A stretch of DNA of 64,000 bases from Plasmodium coatneyi (Eukaryota > Apicomplexa > Aconoidasida > Haemosporida > Plasmodiidae), in assembly GCF_001680005.1 (NCBI RefSeq), contig NC_033567.1, positions 2,108,001-2,172,000 of the forward strand, in the 5' to 3' direction. Of this stretch, positions 1 through 11,205 are shown in pieces (the first letter of the stretch is position 1; every line of letters starts with the position of its first letter). Below the pieces are notes generated by a model. That model saw only the letters and a program-made list of their open reading frames with translations, was not told where the DNA came from and searched no databases. The position numbers were made by a program, and so were the translations under genes.

Positions 1-242
1 TCCTTCCTCCCTAGAAAGGTTTCCTTCCTCCTTCTTAGACCTCCCTTCCTTCGTTCCTTAAACATTCCTTCCTCTTCCTCTTTAGAATCTCCTTTCCTTC
101 CTTCCACCCTACCACCCACCTAACAACCTTCCTTCCACCTACCCCCCCCGAAAAACCTTACTTCCCCCCTACCACCCCTAACAACCCACCTACCACCACC
201 CTAACAACCTTCCTTCTTCTATTACATGTTCCTTTTAAAAAA
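1..242. repeat. Pyrimidine-rich TTCCTTCC / CCACCTAACAACC repeat tract
   Basis: This stretch is almost free of G on the plus strand and consists of degenerate TTCCTTCC, CTACCACC and CCTAACAACC units. It is roughly the reverse complement of the G-rich minisatellite at 480-900, so the two tracts flank the last PIR exon as a loose inverted pair. Similar repeats occur in introns and flanks of SICAvar/KIR loci (family knowledge). No open frame of interest is seen. A neighbouring variant-antigen gene may continue beyond the left edge. Confidence 0.75.
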
Positions 243-2462
243 CTACCTAACATAGGGGACAGAATATAACGTAGTATCATCATCCTCCTCCTCCGTTAAG
301 TCAGATTCTGAATCTATTTTTGTTGAGTTGTACGCTGAGGAATCTTCCTCATTTTCTATATTCAATCTTCTTTCTATTGCACTTTTTCTTTTTCTTCCTT
401 CCTCAGAATGGTCATTCCTCCTAAAGAGGAATGTTTTATACTAAAAGGAAGGGGGAAAAAGAAAGAAATGAAAAGGAGAAAGGAAAGTTCTGTTAGGGGC
501 CTAAGGAAGGAAGGGAGGGGTCTAAAGAGGGCAGGAGGGTCTAAGCAGGAGGAGGAAGGTTGTGTTAGGGGTGGTAGGTGGGTTGTTAGGGTGGTAGGTG
601 GAAGAAAGGTTGTGTTAGGTCGGTGGTAGGTGGAAGGATTATTGTTAGGGTTGTCGTTCAGTTGTTAGGTGGAAGGAAGGTTGTTAGGGGTGATAGGTGA
701 AAGGATTATTGTTAGGGTTGTCGTTCAGTTGTTAGGTGGTAGGTGGGTTGTTAGAGGTGGTAGGTGGGTTGTTAGAGGTGGTAGGTGGGTTGTTAGAGGT
801 GGTAGGTGGGTTGTTAGAGGTGGTAGGTGGGTTGTTAGAGGTGGTAGGTGGGTTGTTAGAGGTGGTAGGTGGGTTGTTAGAGGTGGTAGGTGGGTTGGTG
901 GAAGAATAGTTGTGTCATGTATAACATAGAGTTTTGTTCTATATTTCATGTTTCATATATAGATAAAAGTGTGTTTTTAGGTTATATATATATATATATA
1001 TCGTTTATATATTATATAATACACGCTCATAATTATACTTACCTTATATAAAAGGAAAGCGATTAATGGAAGTGCTATGGCCACTGCTCCTCCAATTGCC
1101 GACGGAATGGTGGGGATGTTGGAAGCCCCTACCGATGCCCCTCCATCAGAAGAAACCAAAGTTTCCGTTGTAAACGGTTTTGCTAGTGCTTCTCCTGTGC
1201 TCGGCAGTGCAGATGCTAGTGCTGGTGCTCTACTTCCACCACTGGAAGATCCCCCTCCTGCACTACTTTCGGGAACATCCACATCCACTTTGGGACCTTT
1301 TAAGTCTAACTTAGGACCTTTTATATCCACTTTTGGACCTTTTAAATCCACTTTTGGACCTTTTAGTTCACCTTCCAATTTGGGAGCCGATCTGTCAAGG
1401 TCCTCCTTATAACCATCTGGACCGGCATCTCCCTTATCACCCTTCTCACCTACTGAAAGAAAGAAGTGGGTTGTAGGGAGAATGTTCTGTTTGTGGAACA
1501 GCACATTCTACATGGGAGTTTTTTACACCTTTTACCTCCCTTCTGTAAAGGTACTCTACTTAAGGTGACGTTTCTTTATCTGATGTATTTTAACTCTATA
1601 TGTGCTTACCTGTTGAAGCTACTGGTGGAGCTGGTCTGGATTCTGGTCCAGATGCCTCACTTCCTGAACGTACACTATGGGAAGTTACTTGGTCCTCTGT
1701 GTGGGTTTCACTTCTTGTAAGTTGCGCAGATTCTGCAGCCCGCGGTACTTCCTGCGCCTTTAAAACGGCTTGTTCTTTTTCCTGTCTCTCTTTCTCCCGT
1801 TGCAACTTCTGTTCCACTTGGTTCCGCAAAGTGTCCAATTTGTCTATATTTTGCAGGACTCCTTTATTCCATGCTGACCTCCAGTGGTTACAGAAGTCTG
1901 TACCACTTGCATCTGGCATTAAGCAATCGTTGTCCGTTTCCGTATAGGTCTCATGTCCATTCCTCAGGTACTCTAGATAGTTTTGCAGGCACTCTATACT
2001 TGCACTACTATAGTTCTTCTTTATAATGCTATAGTCTTTTGTACAGTCGAACAATTCCTTATATTTGGTAAACTTTCTTCCTGGAACATTAGAATACGTA
2101 AGTGTGCACTTCCTCTTACCTGCCGATGTTCGAATTGTTGGCAGTATTTTATATATTTTCCCTATAATGTCAGAAAATAAATCAATGTCCCCTATCCCCT
2201 CATCCAATAATTTCTGCCCCATCCAAAAAGGAAAAAACTGACAGTGTGAAATTCCCTTGAAGTCCGTCCACTCATAAGCACTTATTTGGCACCAAGTGTT
2301 CATAATACCATCTACTACGTCTGGGAGACTTTCATGTTGCGCTAAAGCAGATTTTAATTCTTCCTTTATTCTCCCACAGTCCTGTCCACTTATCCCGCTT
2401 TGGGATTTTTCATCCAGTTCCCGGTACTTCCCTGTTGATATGAAGTTCTGCCGACATCTTGC
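243..2462 (-). CDS. PIR/KIR-family variant antigen (5' exon unresolved)
   Basis: Predicted exons on the minus strand are 2462-1610, 1452-1043 and 440-243. All use GT/AG sites and phases agree (1, then 0). They give about 486 residues without exon 1. The main exon has a Cys-rich PIR ectodomain, including HCQFFPFWMGQKLL, which matches the CxxFYxWLGxxL signature of PIR proteins, then a charged coiled-coil-like stretch. Exon 3 encodes a collagen-like stretch (GEKGDKGDAGPDG), four AHNAK-like heptads, a Gly/Ser linker and one membrane span (AIGGAVAIALPLIAFLLYK). The last exon gives a basic then acidic cytoplasmic tail ending SVPYVR. This is the architecture of KIR/VIR proteins, which are exported to the infected erythrocyte (family knowledge). 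The acceptor before 2462 is TTTATAG. Exon 1 is probably tiny; an ATG directly followed by GTAAAAG at 2601-2599 fits phase 0 but is not proven. The role in antigenic variation is inferred from the family. Confidence 0.82.
441..1042 (-). repeat. PIR intron with 21-bp G-rich minisatellite
   Basis: This intron runs from donor AAG|GTAAGT at 1042 to acceptor CTTCCTTTTAG at 441. Between about 733 and 897 it holds roughly eight near-perfect copies of a 21-bp unit, GGTGGTAGGTGGGTTGTTAGA on the plus strand. Degenerate versions continue down to about 480. The G-rich strand has closely spaced GG/GGG runs with G-quadruplex potential. Because the unit is a multiple of three, it reads as an apparent open frame, which I treat as an artefact. 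Confidence 0.85.
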
Positions 2463-2601
2463 CTATAAATATAATAATTGTACCATGCAAATTATTCCAT
2501 ATGTGGATACATAAACTGAACACATTATCTACACTATGGAATGCTTGTAACATAGAACAATTCTATTTATCCTGTTCAGAAACTTATTTGCCTTTTACCA
2601 T

Positions 2602-4289
2602 TTTTCCTTTCTCCGCCGTACTATTTAGATTTATAGCATCTTCAGTCTAATGTGTACATTCTCCGCTCCGTATTTCCTTTGAATTATATTTTCAATTGTT
2701 CCCCCACTTTATTAATACTTACCCATACTTATTTACACCTATATACTAAATTTCTATTTTACTATTTAAACATTTATTATTCCTTTCACTTATAAATTAC
2801 AATTTACTGTGAACCTGGAATGTACATATGTATAGACCATTCATGTATAAAATACTAATTATAAATTTGGAAGAGATGGTATGTTCATGATTGTGTATTG
2901 GCATATTTTGCATTTATTCTTCCTTTCTTCTATTACTATACGTTTTGTGAGTTCCTGTGTATTATTATATGTTTCCCCATCACCCTTATTTGTTTCTTTT
3001 CCTCATTAAAAAATTAATTTTCCCTCTGCCTAAAATAAAAATTTCCAAATTATGCTATTAGTACATAAAAATATTTTACATTCAGAATTATTATTAAAAA
3101 TTCTCCCCACTATATATACATTTACTCCACATCGAGCACTTTACTTTTTTCTTTACATTTGTGTACTTAATCCTACCTCCGTACGTAATATATATATACA
3201 TAAAGGAATTGTGGAATGATTCAATTCATTAAGTGTGTTGTTGGTACTTATATATAAAAATACATTTATATGTTCCACTGTGCTTTAATATTCCTCCTGC
3301 TCTTCCCACCTTTTCTTCATTACATTTTGATGCTGTGTTAACAGCTTTCCTCTTTTCTTACCTTTTCTTTCCATTTCCAATTTAAAAGGAGGGGGTTGCG
3401 TTAACTGTTCATTCTTGTTAAGTTATATATTTTTCTGTTATATTATACTATATTTTCCTCTTTCATTAATAATCGTCCAGTAATGAAAATTTTCTTCCTT
3501 TTTCCGATGAATATAATATGGATGGCTTATTTATATGGTATGCGCGGAACGCACCACTTAAGCTATTCTTTCCCCCCTCAACTTATATTATATTTCACAC
3601 TTTATGGTATCTTCTTCTTCTATTTTCGTTTGTTATATGTTGATTCTACATTAATAGTTTCTATTTTAATATTCCGCTTTTCCTTTTTTTCTTTACTTTT
3701 AATTTAAAAGGATGATTTGCTCTAGTGACCATTATTCCTCGATTTATACATATTCCCTCATGCTTCACTATTATCCTTTCTCCTTTTTATATTATTCCCT
3801 TATTACCCCCTTCCTTGTATATAACTCCTGATTGTTCTTTCTGTATGGTAAAGGAATTATTTCCCCCCTAAATGCAGAAAACTACCATCTGAAGGTTATA
3901 CATAAGTATGCAATAGGAAGGTACACAGGGGCATAATTCTATTGTAATTTGCTTCCTCATTGTTGTTCCAAATATTTCCTTGGAGTTGCTCATACTTCGA
4001 AGAACGAATTATTGCACATCTCCTCTAACTACGTTGACCCTCCCTTCCACATTACAATGCACTCAGTGTATTTAGTACTGTATTTAGTGTAAGCACATAC
4101 ATGTGGTACACATTCTGAATAGTAGGAAAATATATAATTTTGTTCCCACTACCCCCCTTAATATAGAGGTCATAAATCAGAATAAATGTTCCCCGCATCT
4201 ATATTTCCTTAAATAATGTAGAAGCAGGAAGATGTTCCTCCCCCTTTAAAAATTAAGAGCGCTGGACACCGGGAAGTTCTTCCTAAATA
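2602..4289. other. AT-rich accessory intergenic DNA
   Basis: Upstream of the PIR gene the sequence is AT-rich with short TATATA runs. It has only short open frames with no recognisable protein and no tRNA-like motif. It probably holds the PIR promoter and decayed subtelomere-type sequence. Confidence 0.5.
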
Positions 4290-5734
4290 CTAGTAAAGTG
4301 GTTCATGCCAATAATTCACCAGCTGAGGGTTAGCATTCTGATCTACATAATTCACCCCACCGACGTTATACTTCCATGTAACAGTGCCGACTTCTTCGAC
4401 CCACAGTGCTCTGTATAGAGGGAAGGAGAAATATTTAGTATACATAATTACAGCAGACCCACTGACAATTTGTTCACGATCCCCTCCTTCTTCCTCGGGG
4501 ATGTTACCTGAATCTGCCTTATATAAAGTAAGGAGGACTACATATATTGTACATTGATCTACATAGTCCTTATGCAACTGCTCCCCCTGCTCCTAGTTGT
4601 TATAGGTAATAGTACTATTAGTGCTTCCACATATCGCAGGACCCCCTTTCCTACACTGCTTACCCCATATTCCAAAATCGCCCATATTCTCTATCGAACT
4701 TCAAAAGTCATAAAAAGAATAGAATAATTTTTACAACCATAAACTATGTGTGCTCCCTTATATGAATAATAATTGAAAGGGTACGCAAGCACCGTACTTG
4801 TCCATAGATTCCGCTGCCCCCTGCGCCAGCAGGCAACTCCTCTCCTCTGAATCCGCCTCTTCCGGACGTGCCTCCCCCCATTGGGAAATTCATTCCCCCA
4901 TTCTGCATGAACTAACCATTCTATGGCCGTATGCTCATGTGTTTAAAATAATTCGTCCTCCCAAATCGGCATAGCACTTGCGTACATGTGTACTTATGTA
5001 CGAATAGGTACACGTGCATACGGATATTAGCCGCCCGTTTATGAACTGATCCCTGCAGTCTGCCCCTCCTCCTGGCTTCTAAAAAGGACTGGAAAAGAAA
5101 GCTCCCCTATGAGAAGGGCCTCTCTGTAGTCCCGCATCCTAGGGGACTATATTCTTATGAATCGTTTGAGAAAATAACACACCCAGGAAAAATTCCACTT
5201 CCACCTTGGAGGTGCCATCAACGGGGTGAAAAACATTCCAACCCCAAATTCCTATTAACGGGAACTGGACGCATCCAAGGGGTTCCTATCCAACTGAGCA
5301 GGGATCATTTTACCTGCATAAAACTGCACACATGAGTACACATACGTGCATACATGTGGGGAGCGAACACCCGTAAACGCATAAACACTCAAAGGGGGGT
5401 TTGCTTTTCTTGGAGCCCAACTGTTGTGTGCTCCAGGACGTAAATATCTCCAGTAGAAATTGCTACCCCCTTTGAGGTGATATAAACTGATCACACAGAA
5501 ATTACCAGTGTATGGTAGATCGGTATACGAAGAAGTACCTCCCCACAGATGCCTTATTCTTTTTTTTTTGCCTGCTGAATTTGTAATGGTCCAAGTGGAC
5601 AAGAAAAGGAGGCACGCGAAACCAAGCGCACATACCCATGAGAAGGTCCCATAAACATCATCGTCTCCTTTTGTTTGCCCGTCCAACCTTCCACTCAACG
5701 AAACAATTCCATAGAGGGCTTTATACATGTCCAC
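4290..5734 (-). CDS. Possible lineage-specific membrane protein gene, doubtful
   Basis: Two minus-strand open stretches may be exons of one accessory gene. The frame starting at 5734 (ATG) gives MDMYKALYGIVSLSGRLDG, then a hydrophobic segment near residues 33-50 (WVCALGFACLLFLSTW) and a basic cluster, which is like an N-terminal signal anchor. It stays open to 5255. A second open stretch at 4577-4290 contains several plausible splice sites, including a strong CTTCCCTCTATACAG acceptor near 4433. The connection between them is not resolved, and I recognise neither part. It could equally be a pseudogene or chance frames in accessory DNA. Confidence 0.25.
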
Positions 5735-6538
5735 TGTAGCAAAGCTTCTTCCACAAACGGATGTCCAAGGAAAACTGTTTGGACCACCAATTCATTGTTT
5801 TACTGCCCTACCAAAATTAACATATATATGTAGCCAGAAAGGATGTCACCATATGGGAATTATTAAAAGGAAACTCCCGCAGCAACATTGGAAAAACGCG
5901 TTAATGTCATTTGCTCAACATTTGAGAGCTCTCCCTGTTTTTACAGGGCAGGGGGGGCAGCTGTCCGACGACGGAAACGTCCACCTGCCCGACTACACGT
6001 TGGCGAGTCGTTGTGCACATACGGAAGAGGTGGCACTTGCATGAACGCTCTGTTTTGCTGGATCACCCTTAATACATTCATGCACACGCAAATGTATGCA
6101 TCTAATTTTACGCCTTATTTCATATACCCAATCGTTTTCGCTGAGCCGACGGAATGTGCGGCTCATCCCCGTTTTTGTGTAGCCCCCCAAAAAAAAGAAG
6201 GAAAAGTGCGCTCGATTATTCCTTTCCCTTGGAAGTTATTTTATTCTCAAAAAGGGAAAAAAAAAAAAAAAAATTCATCGTTTTATTTTTTCTGAATTTA
6301 CTTAAATATCGCCCCTGCGAATGTGAGAAAACGGGAAAAAAAAAAAGGGCAAACGGAAGAGGCCAAAAAAAGGGGAGCAAACACCATTGATGGGAATTTT
6401 CCCTTTTTTTTTTTTTTTTCGGGGGATGGGGTGACCTGCCTTCTTCTGAACAAATTTTTTCGGCAACTGGAACGCGCACCGCAAAAAGGCTAATCGGATA
6501 ATCAGCTAACCAACCAACTAGCCACACCGTTGCCCACC
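5735..6538. other. Intergenic, MOG1 5' region
   Basis: The sequence contains A/T homopolymers (for example near 6258-6273 and 6403-6419) just upstream of the MOG1 start. Short frames here look like chance. It probably holds the MOG1 promoter and 5' UTR. Confidence 0.5.
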
Positions 6539-7045
6539 ATGGCTGCGGCGTTGCACGAGAGGCACTTCTTCGACAAGTTCATCAAAATGAACATCCCGGA
6601 TGACTACCTGGACGCGTCGCGTTTCAGAGTAATCCCAGACAACCAAGAAGTGTACGTACATAAGTTTGAGGACAAATGTTTGATCATAGAAATTCTGTGC
6701 TTTCAAAATGTGAATATACAAGAGAAGGGCAATTTCTATTTCTACGATTTAGCCAAAGAAAATGATAGCGTAGAAAATATTATCATAACGAGTAACCATT
6801 CAGTGTCCCATTCGCAGGGAAATTACATTCTCCTAGTTGGCCGTCAGAAAATTAAAAAAAATAACTCTAGTACCTATGAACCTATTTTACTATACCTCTG
6901 TATTTTCCCCATGGAGGAGCACAATGCAGATGTACTAATAACTTGGAACGTGCCAAAGGGGAACATGGATGTTCACCCCGAGTTGGAGACTTTTAACGAA
7001 ATGGTGCAGTCCTTCAGAATACTAGACTACAGTTTATTCGTTTGA
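6539..7045 (+). CDS. MOG1: MOG1-like Ran-binding protein
   Basis: A single exon of 168 residues. The ATG lies in a good context (CACCATGG). The N-terminal half carries the Mog1/RANGRF signature, FRVIPDNQEVYVHKFEDK followed by CLIIEIL, closely matching the conserved VPDNQEVF...LIVELL stretch of the family. The total length fits Mog1 proteins (about 185-220 aa, small alpha/beta fold). Mog1 binds the GTPase Ran and promotes nucleotide release, supporting nuclear transport (family knowledge). The gene converges on SEC61-alpha, whose stop lies about 920 bp downstream on the other strand. No frameshift or intron is seen. Confidence 0.85.
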   Translation: MAAALHERHFFDKFIKMNIPDDYLDASRFRVIPDNQEVYVHKFEDKCLIIEILCFQNVNIQEKGNFYFYDLAKENDSVENIIITSNHSVSHSQGNYILLVGRQKIKKNNSSTYEPILLYLCIFPMEEHNADVLITWNVPKGNMDVHPELETFNEMVQSFRILDYSLFV

Positions 7046-7968
7046 TCTATCCATCTTTTCGCAAGCTTCACATTGCGTAGTGCGCGCTTAAGGCGTCCTA
7101 TTCGATATGCCCTTCTGCACGTGCTCTTTATGGAGTCGCCTAGAAAATGCCCTCGTTTGCTCTGTAGAGGCTTTATACACTGCACTTGTAGCAGATTAAT
7201 GATGGAAATCATTCGGGCTTCCATTTGATGCACCCTCACTGTGCCGCTTAGTTCGCGCGTTTCAGTTTTCCAAGCGAACCTAGTGACCGGTTCATGTCCG
7301 TTCAGTTTGCCCCATGTAAGGCGCACGAACAATTGCACCGATTCGAATATACATTTTTTTTTTTTACAGATTTTTTTTTTCCGCTGCTTTTGCGTTATTC
7401 TTAGTTTGATAAAATATATTCAAATATTTCAAAAGGATATAAAACGTGAAAATGGAGAAAAGTAGAAAAGTAGGACGAAAGGAGGTGAAGTGGGACGATA
7501 AGAGGAGATAGTACACAGATGGAGAGAGTAAAAGGCGCGGTGGGTTATGTTAATCCCTTTTTTTCTTCTTCTATGCAGTGATATACAAGCGGGGGGGAAA
7601 TACACACGTGGGGGAGGGTTTAACTATATATGCACTCCAGTTACACACTGGCTATAGGCTGGGTGCCTGCTTGCTACGCTTTGCCTTCGCGCATGCGGGG
7701 CACCTCCTTTTTTACAACGTACACTGCTCTCAGAGAAGCATTCCCCTATCGTGACATTTTTAATAAAAAAAAAAAAAAAAAGGGGAGGGGAAATATAGAT
7801 CGAGAAAAATGCGAGATGGGCAACCTGCTCCAAAACGCTGAGACGAGCCGAGTCCACAAAAAAGCTGCGCCAAACCATGATGCGCGAAAATGATTGACTC
7901 GCTCTGCAAAAGGGTTATCCAATCCGATGAGCACCCCTACACGTGGGTGCGTCTCTGTGTGAGAGGCC
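7046..7968. other. Convergent 3' UTR region
   Basis: Lies between the stops of MOG1 (+) and SEC61-alpha (-). It contains T10-T11 tracts near 7348-7380 and an A17 run near 7766-7782. No coding candidate is convincing. Confidence 0.55.
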
Positions 7969-9764
7969 TTAAAACAGTGAAGTCGCCTTCTCCTGTTCCT
8001 TGACGAGCATTTCGTAAAATTGATATATTATCGTTACGGCAAGTAGAATACCCGTGCCACTTCCCAAGGCTCCAAGAAAATCGGCCAAAATGGTTAACGC
8101 GCCAATGCACATACCTCCGAAGGCTGCTGCGGTGGGGATATATCTATTGAAAACTCTGGTTAGGGATGTGGGCGTATCTCTATATCCTCTCATACCAATT
8201 TGCTGATCGCGCAATTGCTTCGCAACATCTTTAGCCGAGCTACCTGACACTTCTATCCACGTCTTCGAAAAGAAGGCACATGCCACAAGGACAAAGGAAA
8301 TATAAACCAGGGTGTGAAACGGGTCATTCGTTATATCAGCAAAGGAATTCGGAGGAGAGATATAATAAGCAATTCCACCAATAGGGATGGAGGTTCCACT
8401 CGATTCAACTTCCTGCCACTGTCCCAAAATATTTACTAAAATGCTATTCTTGAATCGTTTGTATAATATTTGTGAGAAGAAATATAAGTTGGACACTAAA
8501 GCGGTCTGCAAAATGATTGGGATGTTGCTCGTGTAGAATAGCTTTATCGGGTATGTCCCCTGTTGTCCTCGTACGCTTTGATACTTCACAGATAAGTCCA
8601 CTCTGAATCCTTGGAGGTAGATAACAATGAGGAAGACCAAAATGGTGGCTAACAGGTTCGTAACATTTGGTGCATGGGTTCTATAGAAAGATTTTTTCAA
8701 GGCAGATATTTTATTCGATTCAGTAAAGAGGCAATAAACTAGAGAAATAATTGCTCCCTCAAATTCGATTCCCTTATCTGTATTAATGGTGGTTGGACTA
8801 AAGGACTTCCACATAATGGTTTCACAAATGTTTGTTGCTATAAATAGGGAAATACCTGACCCTAGTCCATAACCTTTCTGTAACAGTTCATCCAACAGGA
8901 TGACCACAACTCCTGCAAAAAATAATTGCAGTATAATAATAATGGCATGTCCTGTTCCTATTTCTGATATGTTCCCATAAATCCCGCTAACCACATAGGC
9001 GATGGCTTCTCCTAGGGTTATTAACAATCCTAGTAACTTCTGTGCTCCTTGAAAAAGGGTTCTATCTTCCTTTAAGCTCTGATCTACGTCTATTATTTTT
9101 GAACCGGCCAACAGCTGCATTACCATACCACTTGTTACTATGGGCGATATTCCCAACTCCATTAACGTTCCTCTGTTGGAGGCCAAAATCACACGCATCC
9201 AATAAAACGGGTCACTTAATTTGCTCGTTACGATACCATACAACGGTATTTGGCAACATATGAGAAAGACAAACAAAGACACGGCTGTCCATAGTAGCTT
9301 CTCCTTGAATGGCAACTTCCTGTCTGGCGACTGCACCTCCGGCAGTAGGAACATAACCGGCTTGATCAAATTGAGGAACCTCACTGAAGGGGGGGAAGAG
9401 AAAGGTCACAATTGGCAAGTCAATCCAAGTAAAGTGGGTGGGGGAATATGCACCCCAGGATTGGGTAACACTACCACTTTCGTTAGTGCTCCCATAAATG
9501 CATACTTGGCAACGCATATGAATTAGCACACGCGGTGACCCCAAAAAAATACCACTCGAGCGTTGCATCCCTTTGGACGGGCCTCTAACCAAAAACGCTC
9601 ACATGAGCAGACAACGGTTAGAAGCCCATCCATGCCGCTTGATCAATGAACCGGCAGTTCCTACATCTTATGCACGGCCGCACACAACGCTCGCACACCC
9701 CACTCTCACATTTTTATATATTCACACGGCGAGCACTTTTCGATTTTTTCTCTCTCTTACCCAT
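7969..9764 (-). CDS. SEC61A: SEC61 alpha, ER translocon channel
   Basis: Two exons: 9764-9761 (only ATGG) and 9383-7969, giving 472 residues starting MVRFLNLIKPVMFLLPEVQ. The donor is ATGG|GTAAGAGAG and the acceptor CTTCAG, with phases agreeing (G plus TG makes Val2). The protein is full length for Sec61-alpha/SecY with about ten membrane segments. It shows PEVQSPDRKLPFKEK at the N-terminus, the plug-region stretch QIPLYGI, LLDELLQKGYGLGSGISLF after TM4, and YRDTPTSLTRVFNRYIPTAAAFGG in the C-terminal half. It forms the protein-conducting channel of the ER with Sec61-beta and gamma. In Plasmodium it handles secreted, exported and plastid-bound precursors. Without the tiny exon the frame would start at a GTG. 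Confidence 0.95.
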
Positions 9765-11170
9765 TTTGCCTTATTTAGTTTTCTTCTTTTTCGCAAACCT
9801 GCTTCATAGTGGGGGAAAAAAAAATAATGAATAAATAAATTATCCTTGTTCGCGCAATGTACATTGACCAAGCACGTTCCGCGTGGGTACACGTTCAACG
9901 CCTAATCAAAATGGTGGTGGCACTTTCGCACTGCTCATGCTGCTGTGCATGTGTTCGTTGTTCAATTTTCTGGAGCAGGAACTTCTTCACTTCCCCTTCT
10001 GTGTTTCCCTCAGGCCCTTCAACCTTCTTTTTTTTTTTCTCTACTTACCTTTATTCGCTGCACAAGGTTAATTTTTTTTCGATCCGTGCCCTTCTACTAC
10101 TTTTCCCTCCTCACTACGCGTTAACATAAATGTGGGGGAACTTTCCACAAATTAAATAATTTAACTAGGCAAAAATCAGTGACGCTTTTGTGAACAGTAC
10201 GTAAGATGTCGGGAGAGGGGGAAAAGGATCGAGTGAACGTACGTACACGTAAAAAATGCAGAAAACAAAAAACCAAGTTAATAAGCAAAAAAAAAAGAGG
10301 TAGCTTGGGAATTATGACACATTCACTATATCATGCATGTATTATTAGTATGCATATTGTATGCAGAATTCTGTAAGCAGCTTTTCCATGGATCAGCACA
10401 TAATTCCCTGTATGCCCTTGAATACCAAATGGTAATTAGCTCATTGAAGAACAAATAAAAAAGTCATTATCAAACAAAAAAAAAAAAAGCAAAAAAGAGG
10501 AATAAAGAAAAGGTAAAAAAAAAAAAAACAGAAAAAAAAGGAAGCAAAAATAGTGGTGAATACATATATGCTAATAATATATAATTTGGAAATTACCTAA
10601 AATGTGAGTGTTGCGAATTTATATTTTTTTAAAAAATCTTTTTTTTTTTTTTTTTTGTACGAACAGTCAAATCCATACGTGCTGGGTATGCTATGTTATA
10701 CGTATATACATAAGTAATACACGCTTTGAAGTTTTTATTTTTTTATTTTTGTTAAACCCGTAATTTCCTTTCAGCAACTGTGCGCTATTCGTGACGACCT
10801 GCTTTATCGTAAGGATTGTTTCACGAGCACGAATAGAAATTTTTTTTTTTTGTTGTTTTTAAATCGTCAAAAAATGACTCATTTAGAGTGTTCACATGAG
10901 CACATAATTACGAGCGCATACACTAGTGTGGAAGGCCTTGAAACACGTTACGTGGTTTTAAACACGTGGTGACAATATATTCACCATTTTTTTTTTTTTG
11001 TATTTTTTAAACTCCAGCTTATGGAAACCGTTTTGATGTTTGCAACTTCAACATACGGGGAGAATTAACTGGGAAAAAATATCAAAGTAACAAGATCCTT
11101 TTCTTCTCCCCTTTCCCGGAACATTCAAGTTGGGCACACTTTTTTGATGTGTTATAAAAGCCAAGTTACT

Positions 11171-11205
<35 letters not shown>

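Noticed and set aside
669..929. Repetitive open frame with VVRGGRW units
   Set aside because: It is the translation of the 21-bp minisatellite inside the PIR intron; no start context or composition supports a protein.
1077..1412. Plus-strand frame of 111 codons
   Set aside because: Shadow on the opposite strand of PIR exon 3.
9857..10129. Plus-strand Phe/Cys-rich frame in the SEC61 promoter region
   Set aside because: Low-complexity translation of T-rich DNA without splice or start support.
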